Assembly: GCA_015478945.1 (NCBI GenBank) | Contig: JABUQX010100081.1 | Location: 1 to 20,452, forward strand | Length of the DNA: 20,452 nucleotides | Direction: 5' to 3' | Source of the DNA: Trachelipus rathkii | Taxonomy: Eukaryota; Arthropoda; Malacostraca; Isopoda; Trachelipodidae | Part shown: piece after piece, positions 1 through 20,374 of the stretch | Layout: every line of letters begins with the position of its first letter | Numbering within the stretch: the first letter of the stretch is position 1 | Notes under the pieces: model-generated | What the model saw: the letters and a program-made list of their open reading frames with translations, nothing else | The model's database searches: none | Told to the model about the DNA's origin: nothing | Made by a program: the position numbers and the translations under genes

Positions 1-180
1 AGCTGGAGCTGGAGCTGGAGCTGGAGCTGGAGCTGGAGTAGGAAATCACAAGAGTTTTGGTGGAGCTTGAGCCAGATAAATAATTATTTCTACTCTAAAA
101 TTTATTTAGAGACTCAGAGCCGGAGCAGGAGACATTTAAAATGATGGAGCCGGAGCCGGAGCCACAATAGGAACTGGCAA
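1..180. repeat. GGAGCT/GGAGCC-type degenerate repeat
   Basis: Six near-perfect GGAGCT hexamers open the window. They are followed by variants such as ggagcttgagcc and ggagccggagccggagcc, separated by AT-rich linkers (ataaataattatttctact). The same architecture recurs at 7735-8045, so this is a dispersed repeat family and not only a local microsatellite. Confidence 0.7.
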
Positions 181-297
181 AGGAAAAAAAATTATTAGCT
201 TTGCACCTCTGCAGCTACGGCAAATCTCACCAAGAATAAAAATACATTCAATAAATTCCCAAAAGTAATAAATTATTAAGCCAAATAATTATTAAGT

Positions 298-347
298 TAT
301 TATTATTATTATTATTATTATTTACTTAATTATATTATTTATTATTA

Positions 348-380
<33 letters not shown>

Positions 381-382
381 TA
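298..382. repeat. Interrupted ATT microsatellite
   Basis: Two runs of ATT units separated by an imperfect AT-rich stretch, just left of the inverted end of the DNA transposon at 458. Confidence 0.9.
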
Positions 383-457
383 AAATTATATTTAAAATTA
401 GTTAAAATTATTATATTACTGTTCATTATTACTTGAAAATTTTTCATCTTACTATTA

Positions 458-2416
458 CAGGGTTCAAACTAAAATTTTGAATTTGAATTTCCCTGACTTT
501 CCCTGACCAAATCTGCAAATTTTCCCTGACCAGCGTGTTCGTTATTTTTGGTGTATAAAACATCTATTAATTATTATTGCCAGCCTATTTACTCAGTTCA
601 ATACATTGGAAATTATGAACACTTACCTTGTATTTTTGGCATTCCTGTTTAACAGAAAATATTTTTTTTTTTTAAGTAATAAGAATTATAAAATCAATTT
701 CCTCTAAGTGATTTACACTTTTTTTATTTTTTTCAAAAGAAGAACAGTATTTATATACAAAGAAGAAAATAAAATTAAAAGCCTTAACATTATAGCCTAG
801 TGAATAAGCGTCCAACTGATCAGCTAAAGTTCTAAATGGGGGAATTTAGATTAACTTTTTCTTCCTAAGCATTTTAATTTTTTGACCTTTTATAGCGGCT
901 TCTTCTGTTAAAGCGCTTCAGTTTTAACATCCTTTCTCTGCTCTTCAATGTTTATTTGATCCTGTATGATAATATTCTTTTTCCAACTGTTTTAATTTCT
1001 CTTCCTTTTTTCCTTTCTGTTTTGACTCTTTGAGATGTGTCTCCATATCTCCTATGGGCAGCTCCTTACATTTGTCAACTTTTTTTGAGTGATAGGAATT
1101 TATGAATACTTCATGAGATCTTATAGAATTGTGCACGGTTCTTGGAGAAATCAGACTATGTTCTTTCAGATTCTCCACAAAATGTGCCTGTAATTTTATA
1201 GAAAACCCATCCTTCCAGCTGTCGCATTTTTCCCATGCGAATAAATAATCAGTACTGTTTAAATAATCTTGCCACAAGTCCGTTAAGAGTGAAGTTAAGG
1301 TGCTAGTTAAAAGGTTTCAACTCATCAAACGCTCTTAGTCGGGATAATCACCATCCAAAAATATTTTAATTTTAATTCAAGGGTAGAATAGCTTCACTGC
1401 AAAGTAGAGAATAGTGCTTTTTCTTTCTCAGTAACAGAATCTGTGATTCGGTTATTGGTGTACAATGCCTCTAGTAATAAATCAAATCTTGTTTCCCTTG
1501 TTTCTGGATTGATGAAAAACCTAATACTAGGATCCATTAGTCGATATGGGAGATTATCTTTTGTACATTTTCAGAGGATATCTTCTAATATCTTTTCTGT
1601 CATTTTGAATTTGCACAGTCTGGCATTCAAGTTTGTCATGTAGAATCTAATGGCATTAAAAGGTTTAGTTTCTTTTGATTGTAGCAAGCCCTGTTAATAA
1701 CTGGACGTTAAGAAATCTTTCCATAATATTAAGTACGAGACATTTTAAATCTGGTAACAGAAATGAACCAAGGTTTAGTTTGACGTCCCAACCACTGGTT
1801 GTTAAAGTTAAGTTTTTTTTTTGCTTGAAGTCCATTTTATAAAAAAAATTATAAATAACCTTCAAATGCACAAAAAACAAAATCCTTGTCCAAACCCAAA
1901 AAAAAAAAAAACCACCCAAAAAGTATACATTCCCAAAAGAAAACGATATAAACAGATTAAGTCATAAAAGTCATACAGTCTAAAACACATCCATATACCA
2001 ATCACCTTCAATCGGAAGGATGAACTTGGAACAACTTCTACGAACAGAATAGGAAGAATAGGTAATAGTAAAAGTTGAATAAAAATAGAAAGAACCAGGA
2101 TAGAAGTAGATATTTTATGGAATGTCATTCCTCGCCCATCCTTTTCAAATTCAAACTTCCTTCCACTCTACAAATCTCTTATTCCACAATTATAACAGTA
2201 AGGAAAAAAAAATATATCAAAAATATGTAACATGGTCCATGGATCATTCTTCATATGTTTGGAAATTTTCAAAATTTTTCCTGACTTTTCATGATTTTTT
2301 TTGGAATTTCCCTGACTATAGTCCAATATTTTAAAACGTTTTCCCCCTGACTTTCCCCTGACCAATTTTTTTTTTTTCCCTGACTTTCCCTGACTTTCCA
2401 GAAAGTGTGAACCCTG
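458..2416. mobile_element. Degenerate DNA transposon with CAGGGTTC inverted ends
   Basis: The left end CAGGGTTCAAACT (458-470) is inverted relative to AGTGTGAACCCTG (2404-2416), with one mismatch in 13. Just inside each end are ccctgactttccctgac-type motifs in the same orientation (about 490-530 and 2280-2400). A broken hAT-like transposase lies between, on the minus strand. The flanks share tatta (453-457 and 2417-2421), but a clean 8-bp target duplication is not visible, so this could also be two partial copies of one family. Assignment to hAT rests on the end sequence and the transposase remnant. Confidence 0.6.
945..1850 (-). pseudogene. Transposase C-terminal remnant (hAT-like)
   Basis: Read on the minus strand with several frame changes and stops. 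An N-terminal piece (about 1846-1676) is followed by pieces with RLMDPSIRFFINPETRETRF and LLLEALYTNNRITDS (about 1670-1390). Next come RAFDELKPFN and ARLFKQY, and the final 945-1277 segment with FSIKLQAHFVENLKEHSLIS, RTVHNSIRSH and a Lys/Glu-rich end. The FSxNK..VENL..SL...R pattern is that of the dimerisation-like C-terminus of hAT-related transposases, usually preceded by ERG. The N-terminal half was not recognised. The frame changes show that it is dead. Confidence 0.55.
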
Positions 2417-3768
2417 TATTATATCACTGTTATTTTAAGTTGACTAATATTTTCACTATAAAAATTTCATGTCTGTATTAACTATTGGGGGCTCAAAGGA
2501 AACTACTGTTTCCTCCAGCAACCCCTTTTTCAGAGAAGTGGATAGCTATTTTATTTAAATAGATGTAATTAGTAGTATAATACCAACTTTATAAACTGTA
2601 AAAAACTAAAAATAAACTGAATAAACTATTGTGAATTGTAGGATTATCAATCTGGTGATAAGTTTTATTATGGTGTTAATTAACAGATTTAGCTGCATTG
2701 TCTCAGATATCTTAGACACGATAAAGTTTCATGAAATAGTTATAGGTGAAAATTGCAAAGTGCATAATATTTTACATTATTGTATTATTAAATATTTTAT
2801 TTTATTTGTGAGGTATAAATATTTCCCGAGGAAGGCATAATTAAGTTAAAATTATGTATAATAGATTTAGTCAATTCAACTTTTAATAGAACTAGTCTTT
2901 CTCAATTTATGAACAACTACTCTTTAAACTGAATAAATTACTCAAGTGCACACGACAGAAAAAAAAAATCTGTCACACCTCCATTTGTATATTAACCAAT
3001 AACAATAAAAAGGATAAAGGAATACAACATTGAAATGATAGTTATTCAAGAAAATGATTCCAAGATCCTGGAAGGAAGTGACCAGAAAAGACTAAGTTAA
3101 GCGAAAACGAAGATGTCATTCTGATGAACAGAAATGCCACAGTTTAAAAATTTCTTATAGATCAGTCGTTGTTATAAAATAATAATGTAAAACTTTTATA
3201 TAAGTTAACATCCCTTTACAAATAATTCATCACAGTATGGTAATCCTAAGTACTGTAAATTTATGAACGAGTTCAAAATTAAAACATCAATATGCAATGA
3301 GCCCTTCACACTTTACACATTAATGATTTTTACATAACGAACACTTGTATTTGACAAACTGTAAGAGATCTGACAAAGAATTCAAACTATGATAAACTAT
3401 TCAAGGAAAAAAAAATTATCAAAATTTAATAAAAGTAAAGCTTAAAATTGCTAGATGTATCAAATATTCAAAGAGGAACCAAAATTTTTAAAATTTTTAA
3501 CACTTGTTTTTCATTACATACTTTTATAAAAATTTTCCATTAAATAAAATTGCTCAGGGAACACAAGGTGCTGCTGCAGCCACAAAAATCACAATTTAAT
3601 CACTCCGACATTTCCTTCAAAGTGCCAACTATTAGAACTTAACACATAGTTCTTACATTATTACCACAATTAAAATGATTTCTGAAAGCTTTTATCCATT
3701 CAAACAGTACTCTCCGATATTTGGGGTGTTGACACATTCTATGGTATTAAAACTTCTTCCCCATCATA
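2417..3768. other. AT-rich stretch without a recognisable gene
   Basis: I see no coding exon, structured repeat or mobile-element end here. It lies 3' of the PTEN stop and may contain part of its 3' UTR or plain intergenic sequence. Confidence 0.6.
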
Positions 3769-3774
3769 TTTATT
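3769..3774 (-). other. Candidate poly(A) signal for PTEN
   Basis: AATAAA on the minus strand about 220 nt past the proposed stop codon. Such hexamers are common by chance in DNA this AT-rich, so this only marks where a short 3' UTR could end. Confidence 0.25.
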
Positions 3775-3995
3775 TTTCTCTCTCAGAAAGGGAAAAGGTT
3801 GCAGAAAATAATATCAGGCGAGTATGGAAGACAAGCGTTATATACCCCTGTCATACCAAGTGGTTAAAACAGAAGTGAAACAATATCCTGCAGATTTCCA
3901 ATAAATGAGGATTCTGGTTCTCTCAGACATTCGGAAATCTTTGCAAAATATGGTAATGGAATATCATACATATTCAATTCATTGGTCAAAATCAG

Positions 3996-12569
<8,574 letters not shown>

Positions 12570-12868
12570 CTAATGGGGGAGGGGGAGAATTTAAAAATTA
12601 ATATTAAAATTTTTTAAAGTCCATTTCAGTTCTAACAATTGAATAGCAAAATAATAAATTTATAACAGCATAAGATTTAGCGATATAACATATACAAACA
12701 ACAAAACTAATGGGTACAGACCTAAATATAGCATATATCAACACCACCACTCATGGGTACAGCTCTAGACCTTTAGTAATAATATTTAAAAATAAAAACA
12801 AAAAACATATATCAGGGTTGGCAATTTTAAACCCACGAAACAAGTAAATAATTTGCTATATTTCTCTC

Positions 12869-12870
<2 letters not shown>

Positions 12871-12907
<37 letters not shown>
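12871..12907. repeat. Poly-A tract
   Basis: 37 A in a row about 300 bases upstream of the first visible PTEN exon, reading as poly-U in the transcript. Confidence 0.9.
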
Positions 12908-12909
<2 letters not shown>

Positions 12910-12937
12910 ATTCTACAGTAGATACATTACCATTTAT

Positions 12938-13096
12938 TAGTGATGGGACGATGAATCTGAAAAGGGAATTTTTACTGCAATCGGAAATTTTTTTGGAATA
13001 GTATAACGAATAGAAATCGGCAGATCGAGAATCGTTCGGAAACTTGGGAGCTTCTCAATCTACATTGGAAATTATTTAGGCATCGTCCCATCACTA
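12938..13096. mobile_element. hAT-type MITE, 159 bp, with target duplication
   Basis: Perfect 16-bp inverted ends TAGTGATGGGACGATG / CATCGTCCCATCACTA enclose an AT-rich non-coding interior. The flanks are ccatttat (12930-12937) and ccatttac (13097-13104), an 8-bp duplication with one mismatch. An 8-bp duplication and this end sequence are typical of hAT non-autonomous elements. Confidence 0.88.
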
Positions 13097-14092
13097 CCAT
13101 TTACCAATACCATAATGAATTTTCATTTGTGACTACTTAAATAAATATATAAGAAACTCTGCATCGTGCAGTAATAAAATTAAATATATGAAGTAATTTA
13201 TTCCTTTTAATTAATTAAACAGTACAATAAAATTCATTTTTATATAACAACTAATAAGTAGCCTAATTAAAATGAATTTCCTTCTTCATTTCAAAACTCT
13301 TTATTTCCCTTCATGAGCTTTAGTAAGTAACTTTTTCAGCTCATAATTTGCTTCTCAAGCTTATCTCATACAAGACCAAATATTTATTTAGTAAATTCTT
13401 TTAAGTTGACTCTGAGCTTTGCAAGAGATCAGAAATTCTTTTAAAACTTTCACATAATCCCTATTTAAGTTTAACACCTTACATTATCATTTTAAAATTT
13501 TTGTAAGCTCTCATTTTAAAATTTTTATAAGCTCACACCAATTGGAACGATTCATCTTTTCAGTAATATTTTTGTCAAAAATATAACTAGGGATAACACT
13601 CGAGTCTCTTTGCTGCGAAATATAAATCCTAAATTTGCAAATTACTTAACATTTTAACAGAAAAAAAAATTGTATACTTAATAATTATTCAAAAAATTCT
13701 TTATGTAAATAAGTTAATAAGGAGCTATACTACCATAGTTTCAAAAATATTATTTGCAGATTTGCATAGCTTTTGGGACCTCATATTTTAAGTCTCAACA
13801 GGAAAATTGGCTTGTCTATCAGCATATATACTTCCAAACAGATTTCCTGACGGGATGGGTGAGCTTGGGAGAACGTGTTTCTGGTTGGTGTTAAGTGGTA
13901 GTGGGTTATCTGTGTGTATGTGATTTATTATGGAAGTAAGGTGTTAGTTGGAAATAACTAATATATGTGAATAGTATAAGGATAATGCTTTTTTTTCCCC
14001 CCCTCTAGGGACTGGATGCTAGGTAAAGGAAGACGTAACATGAATGGTCAGGGTTTCTGATTGGGGGATGAGTGGTTATGTAGTGGTAATTT
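13097..14092. other. AT-rich stretch, no gene seen
   Basis: Presumed PTEN intron. The only local structure is a short tandem duplication of cattttaaaatttttgtaagctct at about 13485-13535. I looked for a PTEN phosphatase exon on the minus strand and saw none. Confidence 0.5.
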
Positions 14093-14103
14093 TTATATAT
14101 ATA

Positions 14104-14180
<77 letters not shown>

Positions 14181-14231
14181 TATATATATATAGTAGTATT
14201 ATATATATATATATATAATTATATATATTAT

Positions 14232-14282
<51 letters not shown>
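14093..14282. repeat. AT microsatellite cutting off a LINE
   Basis: About 190 bp of TA repeats with small breaks. It begins about 30 bases past the GSDH endonuclease motif of the minus-strand LINE, whose remaining ORF2 is missing on the far side. Confidence 0.93.
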
Positions 14283-14285
<3 letters not shown>

Positions 14286-14311
14286 TGTGGTGTGGCACAC
14301 TCTGCTCCATC

Positions 14312-14906
14312 ATAATGCCAGCAGGAAGAGGTTCTAATGGTCACTGCCGCACAAATAATCGAAGCGGGACTATGTGAAGTGATCCATAAGAGAGAGGGAG
14401 CAAAATGAGATATTTATATAGATGGAGGTGTTTGTATCTAAACGTTCATATGTAGGGAGTCCAGTGTTAAGTCCTCCTAGGGAAAAGGGGGTTAGGAGGT
14501 CGACAAGGATCTTAAGTCTCTAGCGAGGTGACGAAAGTTGAAAACTCTGAATGATAACAGAAGGGGGGGAGGGTGCTGCTTGAAAAGACTGACTAAGTCG
14601 GCCTTAGTGAACTCACTACTGAGAGCCATGATCGAACAGACAGTGAAATCGGTCGACAGATGCATTCGTTCTGCCACTGGGTGAAAAGTCTAATTTGAAG
14701 AGAGAATTTCAGCGCTTCCCCTTGTTCTATAGATGCTAGTGGAAACTTTGTATTCCAATGGTTGGAAGAGGTCTCAATGACATAGATCATAGTTGAAGTT
14801 CCAACAAACATATACACTTTGGTTTACACAATAAATTTATCAGTTAAACAAGTTCTTCAAAATCTGAATAGTAGCCATGACAATTCCATTGAAAGAAGGT
14901 GACCAT
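14312..14906 (-). pseudogene. LINE ORF2 endonuclease remnant
   Basis: Starts with ATG at 14906-14904 and reads MVTFFQWNCHGYYSDFEELV, then LINLLCKPKCICLLELQ. The QWNCxG start and the Cys/Gln-Glu region are those of the AP-endonuclease-like domain of LINE ORF2. The downstream end of the domain reads LNTGLPTYERLDTNTSIYI, FCSLSLMDHFT and LCGSDH, where SDH holds the catalytic His. In-frame stops (first at 14846-14844) and frame changes make it inactive. The RT is absent. Confidence 0.8.
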
Positions 14907-14924
14907 ATCGTGTTGCTAGGAGTA

Positions 14925-17160
14925 CTATAAAGATGGTCTATTTGAGACTATTGTCTCTATGTGGTTAGTGGCATTGTCAGAAGAATCGGTTGGGGTGAAG
15001 AGGCTAAGGCATGAGCTGATAGGGAGGAGTTGTAAATTCAGGGTTGAACTTGACAGAGTCCTCATAATATTACACGAAGTGGGAGAGATGTCAGTTTCCA
15101 CTGAGCAAGCAAATTCAGAACTGTCTAGAGAGTATGGGGCTGATTCCATGGAAACAGTGTAGGAAGGTGTCACTGGGAAAAGGTCACCTTTTTGTGATGG
15201 TGTTGGAGGTGTGAAGTTGGGATCCAATATAGGTTCTGTTGGGTTAATATAGGGAAAACAGTCTCTGATGGGGGAGTTGAAGGGACACTCGGTGGTTCCC
15301 AGAGATACTATGAACCACGAAAGTCGAGAGCTGAAGGCTTTGTCAATGAGTCATTAGGTGAGTGGCTTTGAAAGGCTGGACAATCTGAGTTAGAATGGGA
15401 GTTCTCTAGGTCTCCTTTCATGATGTAGGTTGCAACAAAACGCTCAGAGCGTCTGCATTGAACAGTTTTCCATTCACTTCTCTCAAAAGATTCATTTAAT
15501 CAGATAGGGTACAGAATCCTTTAGTGAGTGCTATGATAGGAAACTTTAAAGAGTTGGGGAAGGATTTGAAAGAGCTGGAGTAATCCAGCAAGCTATCAGC
15601 AGGATGGTTGGTGGGTTGTTCGTAAGCTGTGGTTGATGGGGCACAATCTATTGATGTCAATTTTTTTACCTCAGGAATAGACAAGCAGCAAGGTCTCTTC
15701 AAAGTTGAATTTTTACAAAGGGGGTCAAATGTGTTTTGCGTTAGGAATTTAGATGCTTTATATTTAAGCAAATAATTCTTAATTGGTGCCTGATCTTTTG
15801 CTTTTGCTCAGAAACATCCATTTCAGGAGTAGGAGAAATGATGGGTGACAGATTAGGAGACTTAGACACAGGTCTATCATGCGGGTATGGCAAACTCATT
15901 GGGAGTTTCTCGGCTGGAAATGCTCTGTGGTGGTGAGCAAACTTAGTTTCATTGATGGTAGGTTGAAAACCAGTACTCACAGTAGGATTGTTGACAGCAT
16001 CTTGGGCGGGTGGGAGATTGGATGAAGGGCTGCTTTCGAACTATTTGAATAGCCAATAATATAGGCAATGCTGGCAGGCAGGTGGCAATAATTGCCTGAG
16101 TTCCGCTGAAGTTGGTTGGTAAAGTTCTACTGGAATGAAATTGTGTCAGTGGGTTGACACGCCGAGGCAGGAGGAGCTGCTGCAATTGTAGAGTAGGATT
16201 TCCTTTGAGTTAGTGTATGGCATCTCTCCTGCTCAATTTTTGTAAGGTGTATAACTCCAAAACCTGTTTAAACAGGTAAGATGGGCAATTTTGGGAAGAG
16301 GTACTGTGGGGTGTCCCACAGTTTTTCTCAGTTCACACAGGGAATGTGAAATTCTCTGCAGACCACACAGATGTCACACAGTCCCCTACAGAATTTTCGG
16401 AGATGACAAAATCGCTGTCACTTAAAGTCTGAGTTCCGGAATGAAAGAACACCATAGCTTGTAAAACCTTTTTTCACCTTTGTAGGTTAAAAGTCAGCAG
16501 CAGGTGAGGATTTGGGGGTGTCAGGCGAGTTTCGACTTGGAGGGGGGGGGGGAGCCTACATACATTGGCAACAGGAAATCTATTCTATTGAAGATGGCTT
16601 AGAATGAAAGTAATGTCTTAATTTTTCTGCACGGAAGCATATATAGCGCCTTTGGTATGCGTTTCTTATTTCATCAGCAGTGGTAATAAAAGGGATATCT
16701 CCAAGGGACTTTAAGGATGACAAGATGGAATTTTGATTCATAGTAGTAGCTTGAATGAGATGAGACCCGTTTCTCATTGAATCCGATCTTCCCAAGAGTT
16801 GGAGGGTCGTTTTTCGCGACTTCCACATTGGTTCACTTTGCAAAGAAAAGGGCTGCATGGTTTAATGTGACGGTAGGGTCTTCAACTTAAGTTTTTTCAA
16901 GTGCATCACTAAGAATGATATTTCTATGGTCAGTAAGATGTTTGGATGTGGTGGATCGCAAAAAATACATTAGGAATGATCTGTCCTCTGGCAGTCAAGG
17001 GAGGAGGGGGCCGCCAGCATGTGGAGTAAATAAATAAGAATGGTTAGAACTGGAGGCACCTATTCAGGATTGCCCCAACAGTTTAGGCACCTGGGATATG
17101 GAGGGAGTGTCAGGTGAGGGATTGCTGGAAGTCATCAGGGGTCTTTCAGGAAGTGGTGGC
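14925..17160 (-). pseudogene. LINE ORF1 (gag-like) remnant
   Basis: Read on the minus strand in several frames. The N-terminus has PSPDTPSISQVPKLLGQS, and then FLMYFLRSTTSKHLTDHRNI. An RRM-like part follows (16858-16580) with RNGSHLIQATTMNQN and SLKSLGDIPFITTADEIRNA. A Cys-rich stretch around 16440-16280 has FCHLRKFCRG and CDICVVC, then CPSYLFKQVLELYTLQKLSR, the segment that follows zinc knuckles in LINE ORF1 proteins. A Ser/Thr/Pro-rich C-terminal part (about 16185-14928) ends at a stop at 14925-14927. Many frameshifts and stops are present, so it is dead. Confidence 0.75.
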
Positions 17161-17875
17161 AATCATGTGGTTAGCGCTCAAAGTACAATTCAAAAATCAT
17201 GGTCCATTAAACATAACAGTTTCAGCACTGGAAAGATCTGCCGTATTCAAACTTATTAAAAATACGGTAACTTCCATAATATATTGAATTAAATTCGTCC
17301 CTCCTCATGGGTGTCTAGTACGCGAGTTGTGCCCAGAGGACCGCAGTAAGAGGCAGGGGAGTCTCTTATTATAGGTGTTAGAGTGGAGATAGGGAAAAAG
17401 AACCAAATCTGGTGTGTTAGGTCATGGGCACCGAACCACGAACAAGTGATGCAGCTTCACTCATTCAGCACAAATGATGCTGGGTGACCCTCCCATAAGG
17501 AAAGGTGACAGAAACGTTCATATACCTTACGGGGGAGGGGGGGAGGGGATAGATAGAAATTGTGATGGAGGAAGAGGATTAAAAGATAAAGAATTAATTT
17601 GAAAAGTGACGGGATAGGAAGAAAATTAAAGATTACATATATATATGACACTTTCGCATACTAGTGCTGGGGAGGGAGGAATGCACAAAATTTCCTTACT
17701 ATTGGTTTTTATCACTATGTTATATTTTAAGTTGCAACAAAACACTATAACAAGAATCAATACCCTCCCAACGGGGATATATAAATATTCATTTGCATTT
17801 CTGATAATGAACAATATATTGAAGAAACGTTTTATCATTCCATAATTTTAATTTTTATATGTGCTTTATCAGTGA
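17161..17875. other. Stretch upstream of the two-ORF LINE
   Basis: May contain the LINE 5' untranslated region in its left part. The sequence near 17310-17460 is less AT-rich than its surroundings. No exon-like frame was recognised on either strand. Confidence 0.4.
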
Positions 17876-18292
17876 ATATACATATATATATATATATATA
17901 CCGTATATATATATATATATATTATTATATATCTATTATATTATATATATATATATATTATATATATATATATATATATATCTATATTATTATATATATA
18001 TATATATATATTATAATATATATTTTAATTTATATAAATTAAATTATTAATTAATTATAATTAAATTTAATATTATTATATATATATAATATATTATATA
18101 TATATATATTATATATATATAATTATAATTATATATTATATCTATTATAACGATATAGTATATTATATTATATAGGTATATATATATTATATATATATAA
18201 TATATATATTATATAATATTATAGTATTATATATATATCTATATATCTTATATATATTATATATATATATTATATATATATATATATATAAA
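17876..18292. repeat. Long imperfect AT tract
   Basis: About 415 bp that is almost all A and T, mostly TA dinucleotides with many interruptions such as accgta, taattaatt and taacgata. Confidence 0.95.
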
Positions 18293-18437
18293 TATCTTTA
18301 TCCCTTTCCTGTCGTGCGTTCTTTTATCATATAAAAAATATAGTGCTTTTTGCTGTTAACTTATTTTAGAATGGAATGCATAAACAACATATCATTACAC
18401 TGTTCTTCCTGAAATAAATGTTGGTAAGGATATAATA

Positions 18438-19990
18438 AATAGTAGTAGTAGTAGTTATAATAATGAGGTCATCAGCTCCCCACGGCTCCTGCTGGTTTGG
18501 GGTGGGGTCACAACAAACAGAAATAGTTTGTGGTAGAAGAACCATGATCTAGTTGAAAAAAAAAGCATTCCCAACCCACCCAAAACATATCTTAAAGTTC
18601 GAGCCCATTGAGCCAAAAATCATTAGAGCTACACACTGGGGAAGATCTCTACTGTGATTTCGTCAGAGTTCAACCCCTGTGACAGGCTCACAACCATGCC
18701 CCCTCACAAAACCACCCCTTTTTCTCCTGTTTTGCAGCATTCTTTTTTGCTTGTGTAAATTCATGAGTCTAGCTTTTTCTTGGTCTCCGGCAGATACTTC
18801 CAAACACTAAGGCATACAACAGGTAACCAGTCACTACATTCATTTCTTAAATGATCAAAACCATTTTCATACACTCATTTATTCTCCTTTATCTTTGCCA
18901 CACACACCAACTCCCTAATATGCTCACTCTCCATTTATCAATTCTTCTGCACACCTAACACACACCTAAGATTATCCATCTCGACAAACCGCACCTTAGA
19001 TCTAATACCTCTTATTCACACATAGTTCACTATTTTAGCAAATAATACAGGTAAACAACATCCCATGGAGAGACTGCACGCTCAAGATTTGGTCGCCTTG
19101 TATTCACAAAGATTTTATTCCACAGGGCCGTTCTCGCACTGTCAACTATGTGACTACACTAAGGCATCATCTGTTTCTCTTTTCATCAACATATAGGCTA
19201 AATTTTCAACACTCATAATACATGACTTCGGACATACCTTCACATTGAGGACTCTCCTCACCTAACTCCATAACATTTTTCTCTTATTCTAAATTTTACT
19301 TTTAAAACGCATCGCTGCCCCAATACTCTATAAATCTTCTCAACTTACTTCAACGACATATACCAGCATAAAGCAAATCATCTGCATAAATAAGCAAGGC
19401 ACCCTCCCTCTACCATTATCCATCAATCTAACACCCTCCCTGGCCAATTCTCCTCTAAATTATTCTGGCCCTACTCAATATACAAAGTGAACTAGATGGA
19501 GACATAACACATCGCTGGCTCAACCGGCTATTAGTAATAAACCTATCACTCTCCACATCCATTTATTCTTACACACGCTTTACTATCAACTTATACTCTT
19601 TCAATACCATTCAGAAAACCACTACAAACACCATAAATCATTAAATTCTGTCTACAGAGCTTACCTATTAAATCTGTCATACGTAATGCTACAAATCCAT
19701 AACACCTAAATAAAGTTTTACTTCTCTCTCACATCTGCTCAATTATATAAATAATGATTTATATATCTCAATACCAACTGTATCCTTTGTTCTTCAACAA
19801 ATCACGTTTGGACTCCACTCGCTTTCAACGCAATACAGCATATATATCTTCCGCTACAACATTCAATTAACTGATTCCCATGTAGTTTCTACAGTTCACT
19901 TTATTTTTTACCCTTACCTTATACAAGGGAAATTATTATCACTGCTTCTTTCAATCTTCGCGGAGCTGCACTTCCAAATGCCTTTGTTAG
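18438..19990 (-). mobile_element. LINE copy 3 (same family as copies 1 and 2)
   Basis: Minus-strand, decayed. Going 5' to 3' it reads pieces near ALCRQNLMIYGV and FLNGIERV, then DSKACVRINGCGE (compare EACVRINGVES in copy 1). RT fragments follow, with ALLIYADDLLYAG, whose YADD is at 19388-19377. A C-terminal region comes next, with SVWKYLPETKKKLDS at about 18810-18770, and a 3' UTR follows. The element ends in a short run of ACT units (AGT on the + strand, 18441-18456). It retains more of the upstream RT than copy 1 but carries many stops. It has the same sense as PTEN. Confidence 0.75.
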
Positions 19991-20084
19991 ACAACTTCAT
20001 ATCCAGTTAATACAATTTTCACAACTTATTCTTAATCATTTTACTAGATTAATTCCATCTAAAACTTCTTAACTTACTTAGGTC

Positions 20085-20260
20085 TCTCTGCTCTCTCGTC
20101 TCTCTTCTCTCTCTTCTCTTCTCTTCTTCTTCTCATCTCTCTATTCTCTCTCTCTCTTATTCTCTCTCATTCTCTCTCCTCCTCTCTCCTCCTCTCTCTC
20201 CTCTCTCATGTCTCTCTCTCTCTCTTCTCTCTCTCTCTTCTTCTCTCCTTCTTCTCTTCT

Positions 20261-20300
<40 letters not shown>

Positions 20301-20333
20301 TTTCCTCTCTCTTCCCTTCTCTCTCTCTCTCTA

Positions 20334-20374
<41 letters not shown>

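Larger units (their letters stand above)
14312..17160 (-). mobile_element. Two-ORF LINE, 5' portion only
   Basis: A gag-like ORF1 with a zinc-knuckle region (about 17160-14925) is followed after 18 bases by the start of ORF2 with an AP-endonuclease-like domain (14906-14312). The reverse transcriptase is missing beyond the AT array at 14282. This differs from the truncated LINE family elsewhere in the window. ORF1 with zinc knuckles plus an AP endonuclease places it in the Jockey/I-type group. The sense matches PTEN. Confidence 0.8.

Noticed and set aside
1862..2128. Hydrophobic minus-strand frame resembling membrane segments
   Set aside because: Made of AT-rich and poly-T codons (Phe, Leu, Ile) inside a decayed transposon; no support as a gene.
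3675..3878. 67-codon plus-strand frame downstream of PTEN
   Set aside because: No recognisable domain or splice context; expected by chance and lies in the likely PTEN 3' UTR region on the other strand.
12814..12870. Possible DNA-transposon end CAGGGTTGGCAA
   Set aside because: No inverted partner or target duplication was found nearby.
17859..18050. Tyr/Ile-repeat frame
   Set aside because: Direct translation of the TA dinucleotide tract.
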